This document shows positions 1 to 8,900 of a DNA stretch of 17,038 bases, piece after piece. This stretch comes from Thiopontia sp013349825 (GTDB taxonomy: Bacteria; Pseudomonadota; Gammaproteobacteria; GCF-002020875): positions 1 to 17,038 of the forward strand of contig CAXCCG010000057.1 in the NCBI GenBank assembly GCA_963981015.1. The letters run 5' to 3'. Each line of letters opens with the position of its first letter. Within the stretch, counting starts at the first letter, position 1. Below the pieces are notes generated by a model. That model was not told the DNA's origin and ran no database searches. It saw nothing but the letters and a program-made list of their open reading frames with translations. The translations under genes and the position numbers were made by a program.

Positions 1-1780
1 ACTACAAGAGTGGAGTGATCGGGTGCATCCGGATGATTTGGAGTCAGCTTATGCCAGTGTGCAGGACCATTTAAATGCAAGTGCAGAATATTATGAGAGC
101 ATTTATCGAATACGCCATAAGGATGGTCACTATCTAACTATTTTGGACCGAGGCTTTGCTGTAAGGGATGAAAATGGTCAAGCTATACGTATGGTGGGAA
201 CTAATTCTGATATTACTGCTCTGCGTGAGGCTGAGGAATCTTTACGAATGGCGAACCAGGCTAAGGATGATTTTCTCGCATCCATGAGCCATGAGCTGCG
301 TACACCATTGACTTCGATTATTGGAAACAGCGAGTTTATTGCAGAAAAAACAGATGATCCTGAGGTGGCTGAGCTAATTCGATCCATTGAGTCGGCAGGG
401 CGAGGACAACTGGCTCTAGTCAATGACATTATCGATGTCTCTAAAATTGAGTCAGGAAAGTTCACCATTGATGAGGTGCCCTATGAGGTCTCAGCACTGT
501 TAGATGACATAGATCGCCTGTTCACAGTGCGTGCCCAGGATCTGAGTATAAAATTCCAAACTATTCAAAAAAACCACGAACCATACTTACTGATGGGGGA
601 CTCCCAGCGGGTGGCACAGATTGTAATTAATTTGGTTGGAAATGCTCTCAAGTTTACTGAAGGTGGTGGAAGCGTAAAGCTCACCTCTGACGTAAAAGAA
701 GATAAGCTGATTTTTACTGTAGAAGACAGTGGTATTGGTATGTCTCCTTCTACTATTGAAAAGCTCTTTCAACGCTTTGAACAGGCCGATGGCTCTATCT
801 CTCGCCGTTTTGGGGGGAGTGGACTGGGACTCTTTATTTCACACAATTTGGCTGAGTTGATGGAAGGAACTATCGAGGTCTCTAGTGAAGAAGAGGTAGG
901 GTCTATTTTTACAGTGATGTTACCTTACAAGAAAAGTGACATTGCCGTAAATAATACTAAGGAGGGTAATAGAGAGTACTCAGTACTGGATGAGAAATTT
1001 ACAGGGTCTGTTTTAGTAGTGGAAGACACATCAGAGTTACAGATGTTGGAGCGACGTATTCTGGAGAAATGTGGGTTAGATGTGACCACTGTAAACAATG
1101 GGAAAGAGGCTGTTGAGCTTGCCGCACAGCACTCATTTGATCTCATACTGATGGATATGCAGATGCCTGTAATGGATGGAGTTGAGGCAACCAGGGCTTT
1201 ACGATCAGAGGGTAATCAAGTTCCTGTTATTGCACTTACAGCGAATGTAATGCAGAAGCACCGTGATGCATTTGATCAAGCGGGATGCAATGGTTTTATT
1301 GGTAAACCCATTGATCGTCAAGAGCTGAGGAGAGTTCTAAATCAATATCTAGTGTTAGATCAAGATCGTAACATGTTAGATAAGCTGGAGATTGAGAATC
1401 GGCGTAAAACAGAAAGAAGAGCTGAGGAGATCTCTGTAATAAAAAATGACAGAACGAAACCTCGCCGGCTTAAAGATCGGAAACTTCAAGCAGTGAGTCA
1501 GCTCTCTCCTGAAGTGGATGAATATATTGATGATAATTTGCAGAAACTCTTTATTGGTAGACTCATCGTGCTGAATGAACAACTGGTTCAAGCATATAAA
1601 GCTGAAGAGTGGGATAAAGTACGTAAAGTGGCTCATATTGTCAGAGGCAGTGCTGTATCGTTTGGCTTTCCTAAGCTAACCCAACTCGGGATAGAGGTCT
1701 GTGATGCAATCGATGCTAATCAGACTGCTGATGTGTCAGCATTAGCTCAAGCACTCATCGATGAGCTGGGGAATCCTTAA
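1..1780 (+). CDS. Hybrid sensor histidine kinase, PAS-HisKA-HATPase-REC-HPt (5' truncated by window)
   Basis: The frame is open from base 2, where it already reads a PAS-like EWSDRVHPDDL segment, so the gene starts upstream and the GTG at 23 is not its start. Counting from that GTG (585 residues): PAS/PAC end about 1-66; HisKA with SMSHELRTPL and phospho-His H90; HATPase with N-box N203/N207, DSGIGM at 235-240 and GGSGLGL; REC about 329-443 with E334/D335, phospho-Asp D378, T406 and K428; HPt at the C-terminus with H538. It should autophosphorylate and relay His-Asp-His to an unlinked regulator, sensing through PAS; any membrane part lies outside the window. The HPt motif reads HIVRGS, with Arg (R541) where HxxKG is usual. 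The REC-HPt linker (about 450-490) is rich in Arg and Lys. The core closely resembles the kinases at 2767 and 10095. Family is certain; signal and partner are unknown. Confidence 0.95.
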   Translation, partial: LQEWSDRVHPDDLESAYASVQDHLNASAEYYESIYRIRHKDGHYLTILDRGFAVRDENGQAIRMVGTNSDITALREAEESLRMANQAKDDFLASMSHELRTPLTSIIGNSEFIAEKTDDPEVAELIRSIESAGRGQLALVNDIIDVSKIESGKFTIDEVPYEVSALLDDIDRLFTVRAQDLSIKFQTIQKNHEPYLLMGDSQRVAQIVINLVGNALKFTEGGGSVKLTSDVKEDKLIFTVEDSGIGMSPSTIEKLFQRFEQADGSISRRFGGSGLGLFISHNLAELMEGTIEVSSEEEVGSIFTVMLPYKKSDIAVNNTKEGNREYSVLDEKFTGSVLVVEDTSELQMLERRILEKCGLDVTTVNNGKEAVELAAQHSFDLILMDMQMPVMDGVEATRALRSEGNQVPVIALTANVMQKHRDAFDQAGCNGFIGKPIDRQELRRVLNQYLVLDQDRNMLDKLEIENRRKTERRAEEISVIKNDRTKPRRLKDRKLQAVSQLSPEVDEYIDDNLQKLFIGRLIVLNEQLVQAYKAEEWDKVRKVAHIVRGSAVSFGFPKLTQLGIEVCDAIDANQTADVSALAQALIDELGNP

Positions 1781-1850
1781 TGCCCATAGCGTCCAATATC
1801 TTCAATGCCCGACCATTCAACTGCCATCAATAGTTCATTCAATGTCTGCA

Positions 1851-1880
1851 TTGTTATTTCTTGTGGTGAGTGCTTATGGT
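1851..1880 (+). promoter_or_regulatory. Possible sigma70 promoter for mntA-hepT
   Basis: TTGTTA at 1851-1856 and TATGGT at 1875-1880 are separated by 18 nt, in the gap after the upstream kinase stop. Transcription would begin only a few bases before the chosen mntA start at 1892, giving an almost leaderless message. This fits the absence of a good Shine-Dalgarno there, but both hexamers are imperfect, so the call is tentative. Confidence 0.25.
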
Positions 1881-1891
1881 ATCGTAACTTG

Positions 1892-2278
1892 ATGTTAAGA
1901 AATGAGTTGATTGAGCTGTTGAAAGAGCAGGGCGGTGTGCGTCTTGCCCTTCTGTTTGGTTCTGTGGCGGAGGGAAAGGCTGTGGTAGAAAGTGATTTAG
2001 ATCTCGCCGTGTTAATGGAGCAGAAGATCTCTTCTGAACTTCGAATGAGATTGATAGGGCAGATTGCGTTGATATCGGGCCGTCCCGTTGATCTGATTGA
2101 TTTGTCCGTAGTCGGAGAGCCGTTATTGGGGCAGATTCTAAAAAAAGGCGAGCGGTTGTTGGGTAGTGATGGAGAGTATGGAAGGCTGCTGAGTAAACAC
2201 CTGTTTGATCAAGCTGATTTTATGCCCTATCGGAAAAGAATTTTGGCTGAGAGAAGAGCGGCATGGATCGGGAGCTAG
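1892..2278 (+). CDS. mntA: MntA-type nucleotidyltransferase antitoxin of a HepT/MntA module
   Basis: Small nucleotidyltransferase-fold protein (128 residues from ATG 1892). Its signature is GS-X10-D-X-D: G23-S24, then D35 and D37, with a later acidic VDLID segment (D67/D70) able to supply the third carboxylate. In characterised pairs, MntA neutralises HepT by adding AMP units to the tyrosine of the HepT RX4HXY motif; the same role is inferred here because all required residues are present in both proteins. The frame is open back to ATG 1805, which would add 29 residues. I prefer 1892 because the family normally begins with a short helix just before the GS motif, and the extension (with CIVISCGECLWY) does not look like it. 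The 3' end overlaps hepT by 16 bp, indicating translational coupling. Length fits the family. Confidence 0.85.
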   Translation: MLRNELIELLKEQGGVRLALLFGSVAEGKAVVESDLDLAVLMEQKISSELRMRLIGQIALISGRPVDLIDLSVVGEPLLGQILKKGERLLGSDGEYGRLLSKHLFDQADFMPYRKRILAERRAAWIGS

Positions 2279-2694
2279 TCGCTGAAAAGCTGGAATCATT
2301 GCGCCATTGTGTGGAACGTATCGAAGAGCGCTGTCCTGTGCAACTGGATGTGCTGGAAGAGAGTCTGGATCATCAAGATATTGTTGCATTGAATTTAACG
2401 AGGGCGGTGCAGTTGAGTGTTGATATTGCAGCTCACTTTATTGCAAGTCACTCTATGCCACCTCCACAAACGATGGGAGAGGCCTTTTTGCAGCTTCAAA
2501 CGGGTGGAATACTGGATCAGGCACTGAGTGAGAGAATGCGTAAGGCGGTAGGGTTCAGAAATATAGCAGTCCACAATTATGAGGTGATCAACTGGAGGAT
2601 TGTTCATCAGATCTGTAGGCATCATCTGTCTGATTTTAAAGATTTTGCACAGCTATTTTCGAAGATGCTGAATGCCGGGAATGGATCAGCATAG
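2263..2694 (+). CDS. hepT: HepT-like HEPN-domain ribonuclease toxin
   Basis: An all-helical protein of 143 residues with the HEPN signature RX4HXY: R99, H104, Y106 in the segment RNIAVHNY. In this family Arg and His form the RNase active site of a dimer, and the Tyr is the residue AMPylated by the partner MntA. The 'G..FRNIAVHNY' context and the helical C-terminus ending in a DFxxF segment are typical of HepT. Start ATG 2263 has a purine-rich GAGAAG a few bases upstream and overlaps the antitoxin gene by 16 bp, so the antitoxin is translated first. It is a cytoplasmic toxin, probably an mRNA or tRNA-targeting nuclease; the target cannot be read from the sequence. Motifs are intact, so I see no sign of decay. 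The pair sits between two kinase genes with which it shares no evident function. Confidence 0.85.
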   Translation: MDRELVAEKLESLRHCVERIEERCPVQLDVLEESLDHQDIVALNLTRAVQLSVDIAAHFIASHSMPPPQTMGEAFLQLQTGGILDQALSERMRKAVGFRNIAVHNYEVINWRIVHQICRHHLSDFKDFAQLFSKMLNAGNGSA

Positions 2695-2755
2695 TTTATT
2701 TATAAGCTTTATTGGGGAGATTCTGTTGGTGCAGGGTCTATGTGAACGTAGATAC

Positions 2756-2769
2756 GGAGAAATGAGTTG
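2756..2769 (+). promoter_or_regulatory. Shine-Dalgarno and TTG start of the NIT kinase, overlapping a two-codon ATG reading frame
   Basis: GGAGA at 2756-2760 lies 6 nt before TTG 2767. An in-frame stop (TAG) at 2749-2751 leaves no ATG or GTG start upstream, and starting further down would remove the first membrane segment, so TTG is the best start. ATG 2762 is in another frame and reads ATG-AGT-TGA, ending on the start codon itself; the Shine-Dalgarno is too close to serve it well. Confidence 0.65.
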
Positions 2770-5700
2770 AACCACCTTTCAAGCCTTCTGACACTGCGTG
2801 GAAAATTACTGTTATTGGCGTTTTTGCCCTTTCTAACGCTGTTCTATTTCAATGTTGAAAATATTGCTGAAGATTTTCGTTATCAGGTTAAGTCACGGCA
2901 GCTGGACCGGTTAGCCTACCTGACGACTCACCTAAGCAATTTGATTCATGAACTACAGAAAGAGCGGGGGACAGCCAGTGGGTTCCTGGGCAGTCAGGGT
3001 AGGTTGTTTGACGCAGAGCTACAGGGGCAGCGACTGGATACAGATCAAGCCTCCGAAAAACTGATCCATGCCCTTTCAGACTTTAACTTTTCAGATTATG
3101 AGTTTGATTTTGAGCCTCTGGTCCATGAGTTGATCTCCAGTCTGGATGAGTTGAGCTTTATGCGAGAGCAGATCGATAGCCACACCCTCTCGTTTTCAGA
3201 GTCTATGGCGTGGTACACAGCACTCAGCAACCTGGTTATGGCGACCCTGGATGAGATCTCCGGTTTAACCCATCATCCGCTAACCAAAGAGTATCTGGCG
3301 GCCTATGGATTCTATCTGCAACATAAGGATCAGGTGGGGGTTGAGCGTGGACTTTTAACCGGGGTGTTGACGCAAGGGGTATTTTCATCGGACACCTATG
3401 TACGTCTTATTGAATCAATGGCAATGCAAAAGTATACACTGCATGAATTTCTTGAGTATGGCTCCAATAATAGCGTACAACTCTATCAGCAGAAGGCGCA
3501 GTCAAATGAGTTTAATGTGGCCGGACCGATGAGAAAGCTGGCGCTGAAGACCCCCGTCGGTGATGAGGTGAAAGTCAATCCGGCTCTCTGGTACGATGCG
3601 ATGACCCAGAAAGTAGATATCCTCAAGATTGTTGAGGATCAGGTCGTGCGGGATATCTTATCCTCATCTAAAGAAGTCTCTACTCAAGCTCTGATCAGTT
3701 TTCAATTCAAACTTGTGGTGATGTTGCTTTCACTGTTGACCACAGTTTGGCTGGCCTATCTGCTGATTCGAGAAGTTGAAAGAGCCAACCTTTTAGAATC
3801 GGATAAAGCGATACAAAAAGCGATTATTGAAAACAGCGAGCGATTAACAAAGGCAAAAGATGAGTTCCTTGCCTCTATGAGCCATGAGCTGCGCACGCCA
3901 TTGACGGTTATCATGGGAAATAGTGAGATCTTATCTGAGAGTACCCTGGATCAGGGGCAAAAGAAGTCGCTACAGAATATTGCACACTCCAGTGAGGCGT
4001 TACTTGCGCTGGTGAATGACATCCTTGACCTGTCGAAGATGGAGGCGGGGAAGTTTGAGATTGATCTTGCCCCGTTTTGTTTGACAGAGCTGCTGGAGCA
4101 GCTGGAGCAGATGTTTGCCCTGCAAGCACAGGATACAGGTCTTCATTTCAAGGTTGAGCAGAGGGTGGACCCCCCCTTTCAGCTTTGGGGCGACTATAAG
4201 CGTATCGGTCAAATCTTGCTGAACTTCCTCAGCAACGCATTCAAGTTTACTGAGCAGGGGAGTGTTACCGTCACTTGTTGGCGAGACGAGGATAAACTCA
4301 TTTTCTCGATTGAGGATAGTGGTATTGGTATGTCTCCTGATGTGCTGAGCCGGTTATTCCAACCCTTTGAACAGGCAGACAGCAGTATCTCACGACGATA
4401 TGGGGGTATGGGTTTGGGTCTGCACATCTCCCAGGCGCTGACAGAGCTAATGGATGGCACCATAGAGGTCGATAGCGAGGAGGGAAAAGGCTCAATATTT
4501 ACCCTTCAGTTACCTTATAGAGAGAGTGAACTGCTGGTTCACTGCACAGAGGGGGATGAGGCTCTATCCATCATACCTAACCACTTTACAGGTGAAGTAC
4601 TGGTGGTTGAGGATACCCCGGAGCTACAGCTACTTGAGAGTCGCATGCTCAAATCATTAGGGGTCACAGTAACTGTGGTCAATGATGGTGAAGAGGCGGT
4701 CAAAATAGCCAACCAGCAGCCGTTTGATCTGATCTTAATGGATATGCAGATGCCGGTGATGAACGGGCTGGAAGCAACTCGCCTGTTGCGTGAGCAGGGA
4801 AATCAGACCCCCATCGCAGCATTGACGGCCAATGTCATGCAAAAACACCGTGATCAGTTTTTTGATGCCGGTGCCAACGACTTCTTACAAAAGCCAATTG
4901 ATAAAACCAAACTACAACAGACGTTGAAGAAATACCTCAAACCCGCTCAGGTAGTGCCATTGAATCACAGTGCTACAGATACAGCAGAGTCAATGCAGTC
5001 GTCAGAGTATGAGAAATGTGGTGGAGAGGCGCTCTGCCCAGTATTGGTGATTGATGATGAAGAGAGTATTCTGGAACTCTACCAACGAGTGCTCGGCGGT
5101 GAGTGGGAGGATGAGAGTGGAAATTCACACTTGATTGCGAAAATCGCGGGTAAAACCGCAGCAGACTCCTCTCCAGAAGAATTTTTACTGACGGTAGCCA
5201 ATCAAGGGCTATTGGGGGTTGAGTTGGCACAGAAGGCACTGCAACAAGGCCACCCTTTCCCACTGGCCTTTATAGATATGCGTATGCCGCCCGGTATTGA
5301 TGGGCTACAGACTGCCAAGGCGCTACGTGAACTTGATGAGAGAATCTATATCGTATTCGTAACGGCATACTCAGATACAGACCTGAATGAGATTAACCAT
5401 CAGTTGGGGGGGGGCGTGCTCTATATTCAGAAACCCTTTTATCAACAGGAGATCCAGCAAACGGCCAGAATGCTAAGCCATAATTGGAAACGTGACTACG
5501 GCAGATTTACTGCCGGAACGAGTGTTCAGATCACCCATGAGCCCCCTGTTGAAGCAGTGGTAACTACAGCGGATGAGGAGGTGGATGATGAACTGATGGC
5601 AATCTTCAGAGAGAGTGCTACAAAAAACAGGCAGCTTCTCATCGATGCAGTTACAGAAAAAGATTGGCAGAAAATTAAGGAGGTCGCCCACTCCGTCAAG

Positions 5701-5841
5701 GGGAGCGGCTCTTCGTTTGGTTTTCCAGAACTGACAGAGAAGGCAAAGGTCGTTTGTGATAGCTATGATGATGGGCAGTTAGCCCCGATGGCTGAGTTAA
5801 CGATGGATTTGATTCTGGAGTTAGGAAAAACACTGGCTTGA
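2767..5841 (+). CDS. Membrane hybrid sensor kinase, TM-NIT-TM-HisKA-HATPase-REC-REC-HPt
   Basis: 1024 residues. Membrane segment about 13-29, periplasmic region about 30-312, second membrane segment about 315-334. The periplasmic part has the NIT (nitrate/nitrite sensing, PF08376-type) hallmark LIHELQKERG at 59-68, then a GFLGS loop and a closing MTQKVDILKIVE helix. There is no HAMP; a short helix joins directly to HisKA (H373). HATPase: N486/N490, DSGIGM from D517, GGMGLGL. REC1: D616, phospho-Asp D659, K709. REC2: D763/D764, phospho-Asp D837, T866, K889, with an extra stretch of roughly 35-40 residues before the phospho-Asp strand. HPt: H975 and K978 in AHSVKGS. Nitrate or nitrite as ligand is family-based inference; other NIT proteins may bind other anions. 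A G9 run at 5406-5414 lies between phospho-Asp and Lys of REC2. It follows hepT by 72 nt. Confidence 0.93.
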   Translation: MNHLSSLLTLRGKLLLLAFLPFLTLFYFNVENIAEDFRYQVKSRQLDRLAYLTTHLSNLIHELQKERGTASGFLGSQGRLFDAELQGQRLDTDQASEKLIHALSDFNFSDYEFDFEPLVHELISSLDELSFMREQIDSHTLSFSESMAWYTALSNLVMATLDEISGLTHHPLTKEYLAAYGFYLQHKDQVGVERGLLTGVLTQGVFSSDTYVRLIESMAMQKYTLHEFLEYGSNNSVQLYQQKAQSNEFNVAGPMRKLALKTPVGDEVKVNPALWYDAMTQKVDILKIVEDQVVRDILSSSKEVSTQALISFQFKLVVMLLSLLTTVWLAYLLIREVERANLLESDKAIQKAIIENSERLTKAKDEFLASMSHELRTPLTVIMGNSEILSESTLDQGQKKSLQNIAHSSEALLALVNDILDLSKMEAGKFEIDLAPFCLTELLEQLEQMFALQAQDTGLHFKVEQRVDPPFQLWGDYKRIGQILLNFLSNAFKFTEQGSVTVTCWRDEDKLIFSIEDSGIGMSPDVLSRLFQPFEQADSSISRRYGGMGLGLHISQALTELMDGTIEVDSEEGKGSIFTLQLPYRESELLVHCTEGDEALSIIPNHFTGEVLVVEDTPELQLLESRMLKSLGVTVTVVNDGEEAVKIANQQPFDLILMDMQMPVMNGLEATRLLREQGNQTPIAALTANVMQKHRDQFFDAGANDFLQKPIDKTKLQQTLKKYLKPAQVVPLNHSATDTAESMQSSEYEKCGGEALCPVLVIDDEESILELYQRVLGGEWEDESGNSHLIAKIAGKTAADSSPEEFLLTVANQGLLGVELAQKALQQGHPFPLAFIDMRMPPGIDGLQTAKALRELDERIYIVFVTAYSDTDLNEINHQLGGGVLYIQKPFYQQEIQQTARMLSHNWKRDYGRFTAGTSVQITHEPPVEAVVTTADEEVDDELMAIFRESATKNRQLLIDAVTEKDWQKIKEVAHSVKGSGSSFGFPELTEKAKVVCDSYDDGQLAPMAELTMDLILELGKTLA
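5406..5414 (+). repeat. G9 homopolymer inside the REC2 domain of the NIT kinase
   Basis: Nine consecutive G encode the GGG run just before LYIQKP in REC2. Loss of one G gives a stop at TAA 5474-5476 and gain of one gives a stop at TAA 5481-5483. Either change would remove the REC2 lysine K889 and the whole HPt domain. The read frame as given is intact. Confidence 0.9.
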
Positions 5842-5868
5842 AAAAAATACTGTTTTGTCAGAGAGTGT

Positions 5869-5877
5869 TGGTATACT
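5869..5877 (+). promoter_or_regulatory. Extended -10 promoter for the MCP gene
   Basis: TGG-TATACT forms an extended -10 element (TGn plus a good -10 hexamer) about 50 bp before the MCP start, in the 84-nt gap after the kinase. No good -35 lies 16-18 bp upstream, as is common for extended -10 promoters. A TTGTCA hexamer is present but only 11 bp away. I do not see a flagellar sigma28 promoter (TAAA...GCCGATAA). Confidence 0.45.
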
Positions 5878-5914
5878 GAAAAATAGAAAGATAATTACAA
5901 AAATAAACACTCCT

Positions 5915-5923
5915 GGGGGGGGG
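5915..5923 (+). repeat. G9 homopolymer at the ribosome-binding site of the MCP gene
   Basis: Nine G end two bases before ATG 5926. No other AGGAGG-like site is present in the leader, so the tract itself appears to act as the Shine-Dalgarno by G-C and G-U pairing. Length changes would alter spacing and pairing strength without changing the protein. Confidence 0.9.
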
Positions 5924-5925
5924 CC

Positions 5926-8900
5926 ATGTTCAGTCACATACAGCTAAAACAGAAACTGCTGATCGCCTTTCTGTCGGTCGGGATCATCCCGTTTTCGATT
6001 ATCGGAGTAATTTCACTACAACAGGCCTCTGATGCACTAGAGGTGCAATCATTTAATCAACTGGAGGCGGTTCGGGGCATCAAGCGGGATCAGATCAGCC
6101 GTTTTTTTCAGGACCGTCAAGGGGATATGAATGTCCTGGCTGAGACTGTCGCGACCTTGCGACAAGAGGCCTTCAATAAACTGACAGCGGTTCGTGATGG
6201 TAAAAAGGCCGCAATCGAGTCCTATTTCAATACAGTAAAGTCACAGGTATCAACACTCTCCGCTAACCATTCGGTGGTGGATACAATGAAGCAGTTGAAA
6301 GAGACCTTCTCGGCATTTGAAGAGGATACGATGCTTGGGGGAGATATTCAGCTTGAGCAAGAGGCTTTGATGCAGTTTTATGAGTCACAGTTTAAGCCGG
6401 AGTATCTGCGTCAGAATGGGAAAAAACAGATTGATACGGCAGCATTGATCCGTCTGGATGATGGTTCAACGGTGATGCAGTACAACTACCTGGTGAAAAA
6501 CCCCAACCCTCTGGGTGAAAAACACAAAATGGATAACGCCAAGGATTACTCGGCATATTCACAGCTCCATCAGAAAATTCACCCCACCTTCCGTAAGTAT
6601 ATCGAAGAGTTTGGTTATTATGACCTCTTTCTGGTAGATGCAGAGACGGGAAAGATCGTCTATTCCGTTTACAAGGAGAGTGATTTTGCAACCTCGTTGA
6701 AAGATGGCCCACATGCTGATTCAGGAATTGGGCGCGTGTTTCGCGCAGCACAGGATCTGGAAAAGAGCGATGAGGTGGTCTTTGATGACTTTTCTCAGTA
6801 TCTCCCCTCCTATGATGCACCAGCCGGTTTTATTGCCAGCCCCATCGTTGAAAAAGGAAAAACCATCGGAGTATTGATCTTTCAGCTACCGATTGATCGT
6901 ATCACCTCAATAATGAGTGAGCGAGCAGGTTTGGGAAAGACCGGAGAGACCTACCTGGTCGGGCCTGACCATCTGATGCGTTCAGACTCCTATCGGGATC
7001 TGCAGAATCACTCTGTAGTGGCCTCTTTCAGAGAGCCTGAATCGGGAAAAATAGAGACCCGTGCCGTCACTGCGGCACTCCGTGGGGGCACTGCTGCAGA
7101 GGTGATAACAGATTACATGGGTAAACCAGTGCTTTCAGCCTATGCACCCCTGAATGTGCTGGGGGGGCATTGGGCGATCCTCAGTGAGATCGACGTGGCT
7201 GAGGTGTTTGTCCCTAAAGTGGAAGGCGAAGAGAAGGAGTTTTACGCCAAATATATTGACGAATATGGCTACTACAACATCTTTCTGATTAACCCCGATG
7301 GGTATGTCTTCTATACCGCTACCCAGGAGGCGGACTACCAGACCAATATGGTCAACGGCACCTATAGCGACACCAATCTGGGGCGACTGGTTCAGCGCAC
7401 CCTGGAGACGAAGCATTACGGGATTGCTGATTATGCCCCTTATGCCCCCTCAAAGGGTGAACCGGCAGCCTTTATCGCCAACCCCATTCAACACCATGGT
7501 GTGGTTGAAATGGTTGTAGCCCTACAGCTCTCACTGGAGGGTATCAATGCCATCATGTCGCAGAGAGAGGGGATGGGAGAGAGCGGTGAAACCTATCTGA
7601 TTGGTGAAGATCTGTTGATGCGTTCAGACTCCTATTTAGAACCGGAACACCACACGGTAATGACCTCTTTTCAGAATCCCGAGAAAGGCAAGGTAGATAC
7701 CGTGGCGGCCCATGCTGCGTTAAAGGGGCATGACGGTACAGAGGTGATTGTCAACCATTTGGGTAACTCTGTTCTTTCAGCCTATACAACGATAGCGGTG
7801 GGTGACTTCAAGTGGGCACTGCTTGCAGAAGTTGATGAGTCTGAGGCATTTGCAGCCGTTAACAGCCTGCAAACATTGATGATAGTGATCGGAGTGGCGG
7901 GGCTGATTGCGATCATTGTGGTCGGTTGGATGATTGTCCGTTCGATCTCAATGCCCATTTTGCATGTTACAGAGTTGCTTGCAGCTCTGGGTGAGACCGG
8001 AGATTTCAGTCTGCGTTGCAAGAAGATAGAGACCGGGGATGAAATAGAGGTGATGGCCGATCAGTTGAATACCATGCTGGCGCTGTTACAGGGTTCTATC
8101 AGTGCTGCCAATGATGTGGTGGCTGCAGTTGCGAGGGGAGAGTTTGATCAGCGTATGGAGGGGAACTTCAAGGGGGACCTGGCGAACCTGCAGCAGGGGG
8201 TTAATGGCTCAGCAGACAGTGTAGAAGGTACTATGAATGCCTTGGCCCTGGTGATGGATGGGCTGGGTAATGGTGACCTTGGGGTTCGTATGAGTGATGA
8301 GGTGGAAGAGAAATTCCGTGATCAGGTGAATGGTGCAATGGTCTCCATTGATGAGGTACTGCAAGAGGTGGGGCAGATTATTCAGCGCCTCTCGGAGGGG
8401 GACTTCTCAGCACGTATGACCTACGATGCCAAAGGTGATCTCAAGGCCTTGAGTGATAATATCAACCACGCCATGGAAGATTTGCAGTCCGCAGTGAATG
8501 AGGTTGTTGTCACCGCAAATGCGATGGGAGAAGGGGATCTGACCAGAGTCATAGAAGGTAATTACCAAGGCTCCTTGGGGGTACTGAAAGACTCAATTAA
8601 TGCGACCCAGAGCAGTATTGCACAGATTGTTCAGCAAGTTCGTACAACGGCACAGCATGTGAACGAGGGTGCGTCGGAAATATCACGCGGTAGCCATGAC
8701 CTCTCCAGCAGAACCTCAGAACAGGCAGCGAGTCTGGAGGAGACGGCAGCCAGCATGGAGCAGATATCCAGCACTGTAACAATGAACTCTGAAAGTGCTC
8801 TTCATGCACAGCAGTTGGCAAGCGAGTCGATGCAGAGAGCCTCTAAAGGTGCTGAGGTGGTGACCGATGCCGTTCAGGCGATGGATGGCATCAACCAGTC

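Noticed and set aside
178..468. Minus-strand frame opposite the HisKA domain of the first kinase (similar shadows occur opposite the other kinases, e.g. 11345-11698)
   Set aside because: These frames recur because the three kinases share conserved coding sequence; the peptides have no independent pattern.
1805..1891. In-frame 29-codon N-terminal extension of mntA from ATG 1805
   Set aside because: No Shine-Dalgarno, unlike the family's N-terminus, and Cys-rich low-quality peptide. The family normally begins just before the GS motif.
4170..4176. C7 run in the NIT kinase and G7 run at 7161-7167 in the MCP as further slippage switches
   Set aside because: Seven-base runs are near what chance and Gly/Pro codons give. 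I kept only the longer runs and the one at an ambiguous start.
5855..5877. TTGTCA plus TATACT as a -35/-10 pair before the MCP gene
   Set aside because: The spacer is only 11 nt. The TATACT is better explained as an extended -10 element.
6392..6820. Minus-strand open frame of 142 codons inside the MCP gene
   Set aside because: Lies wholly opposite strongly conserved receptor sequence; its peptide is rich in His, Arg, Ser and Pro with no domain pattern.
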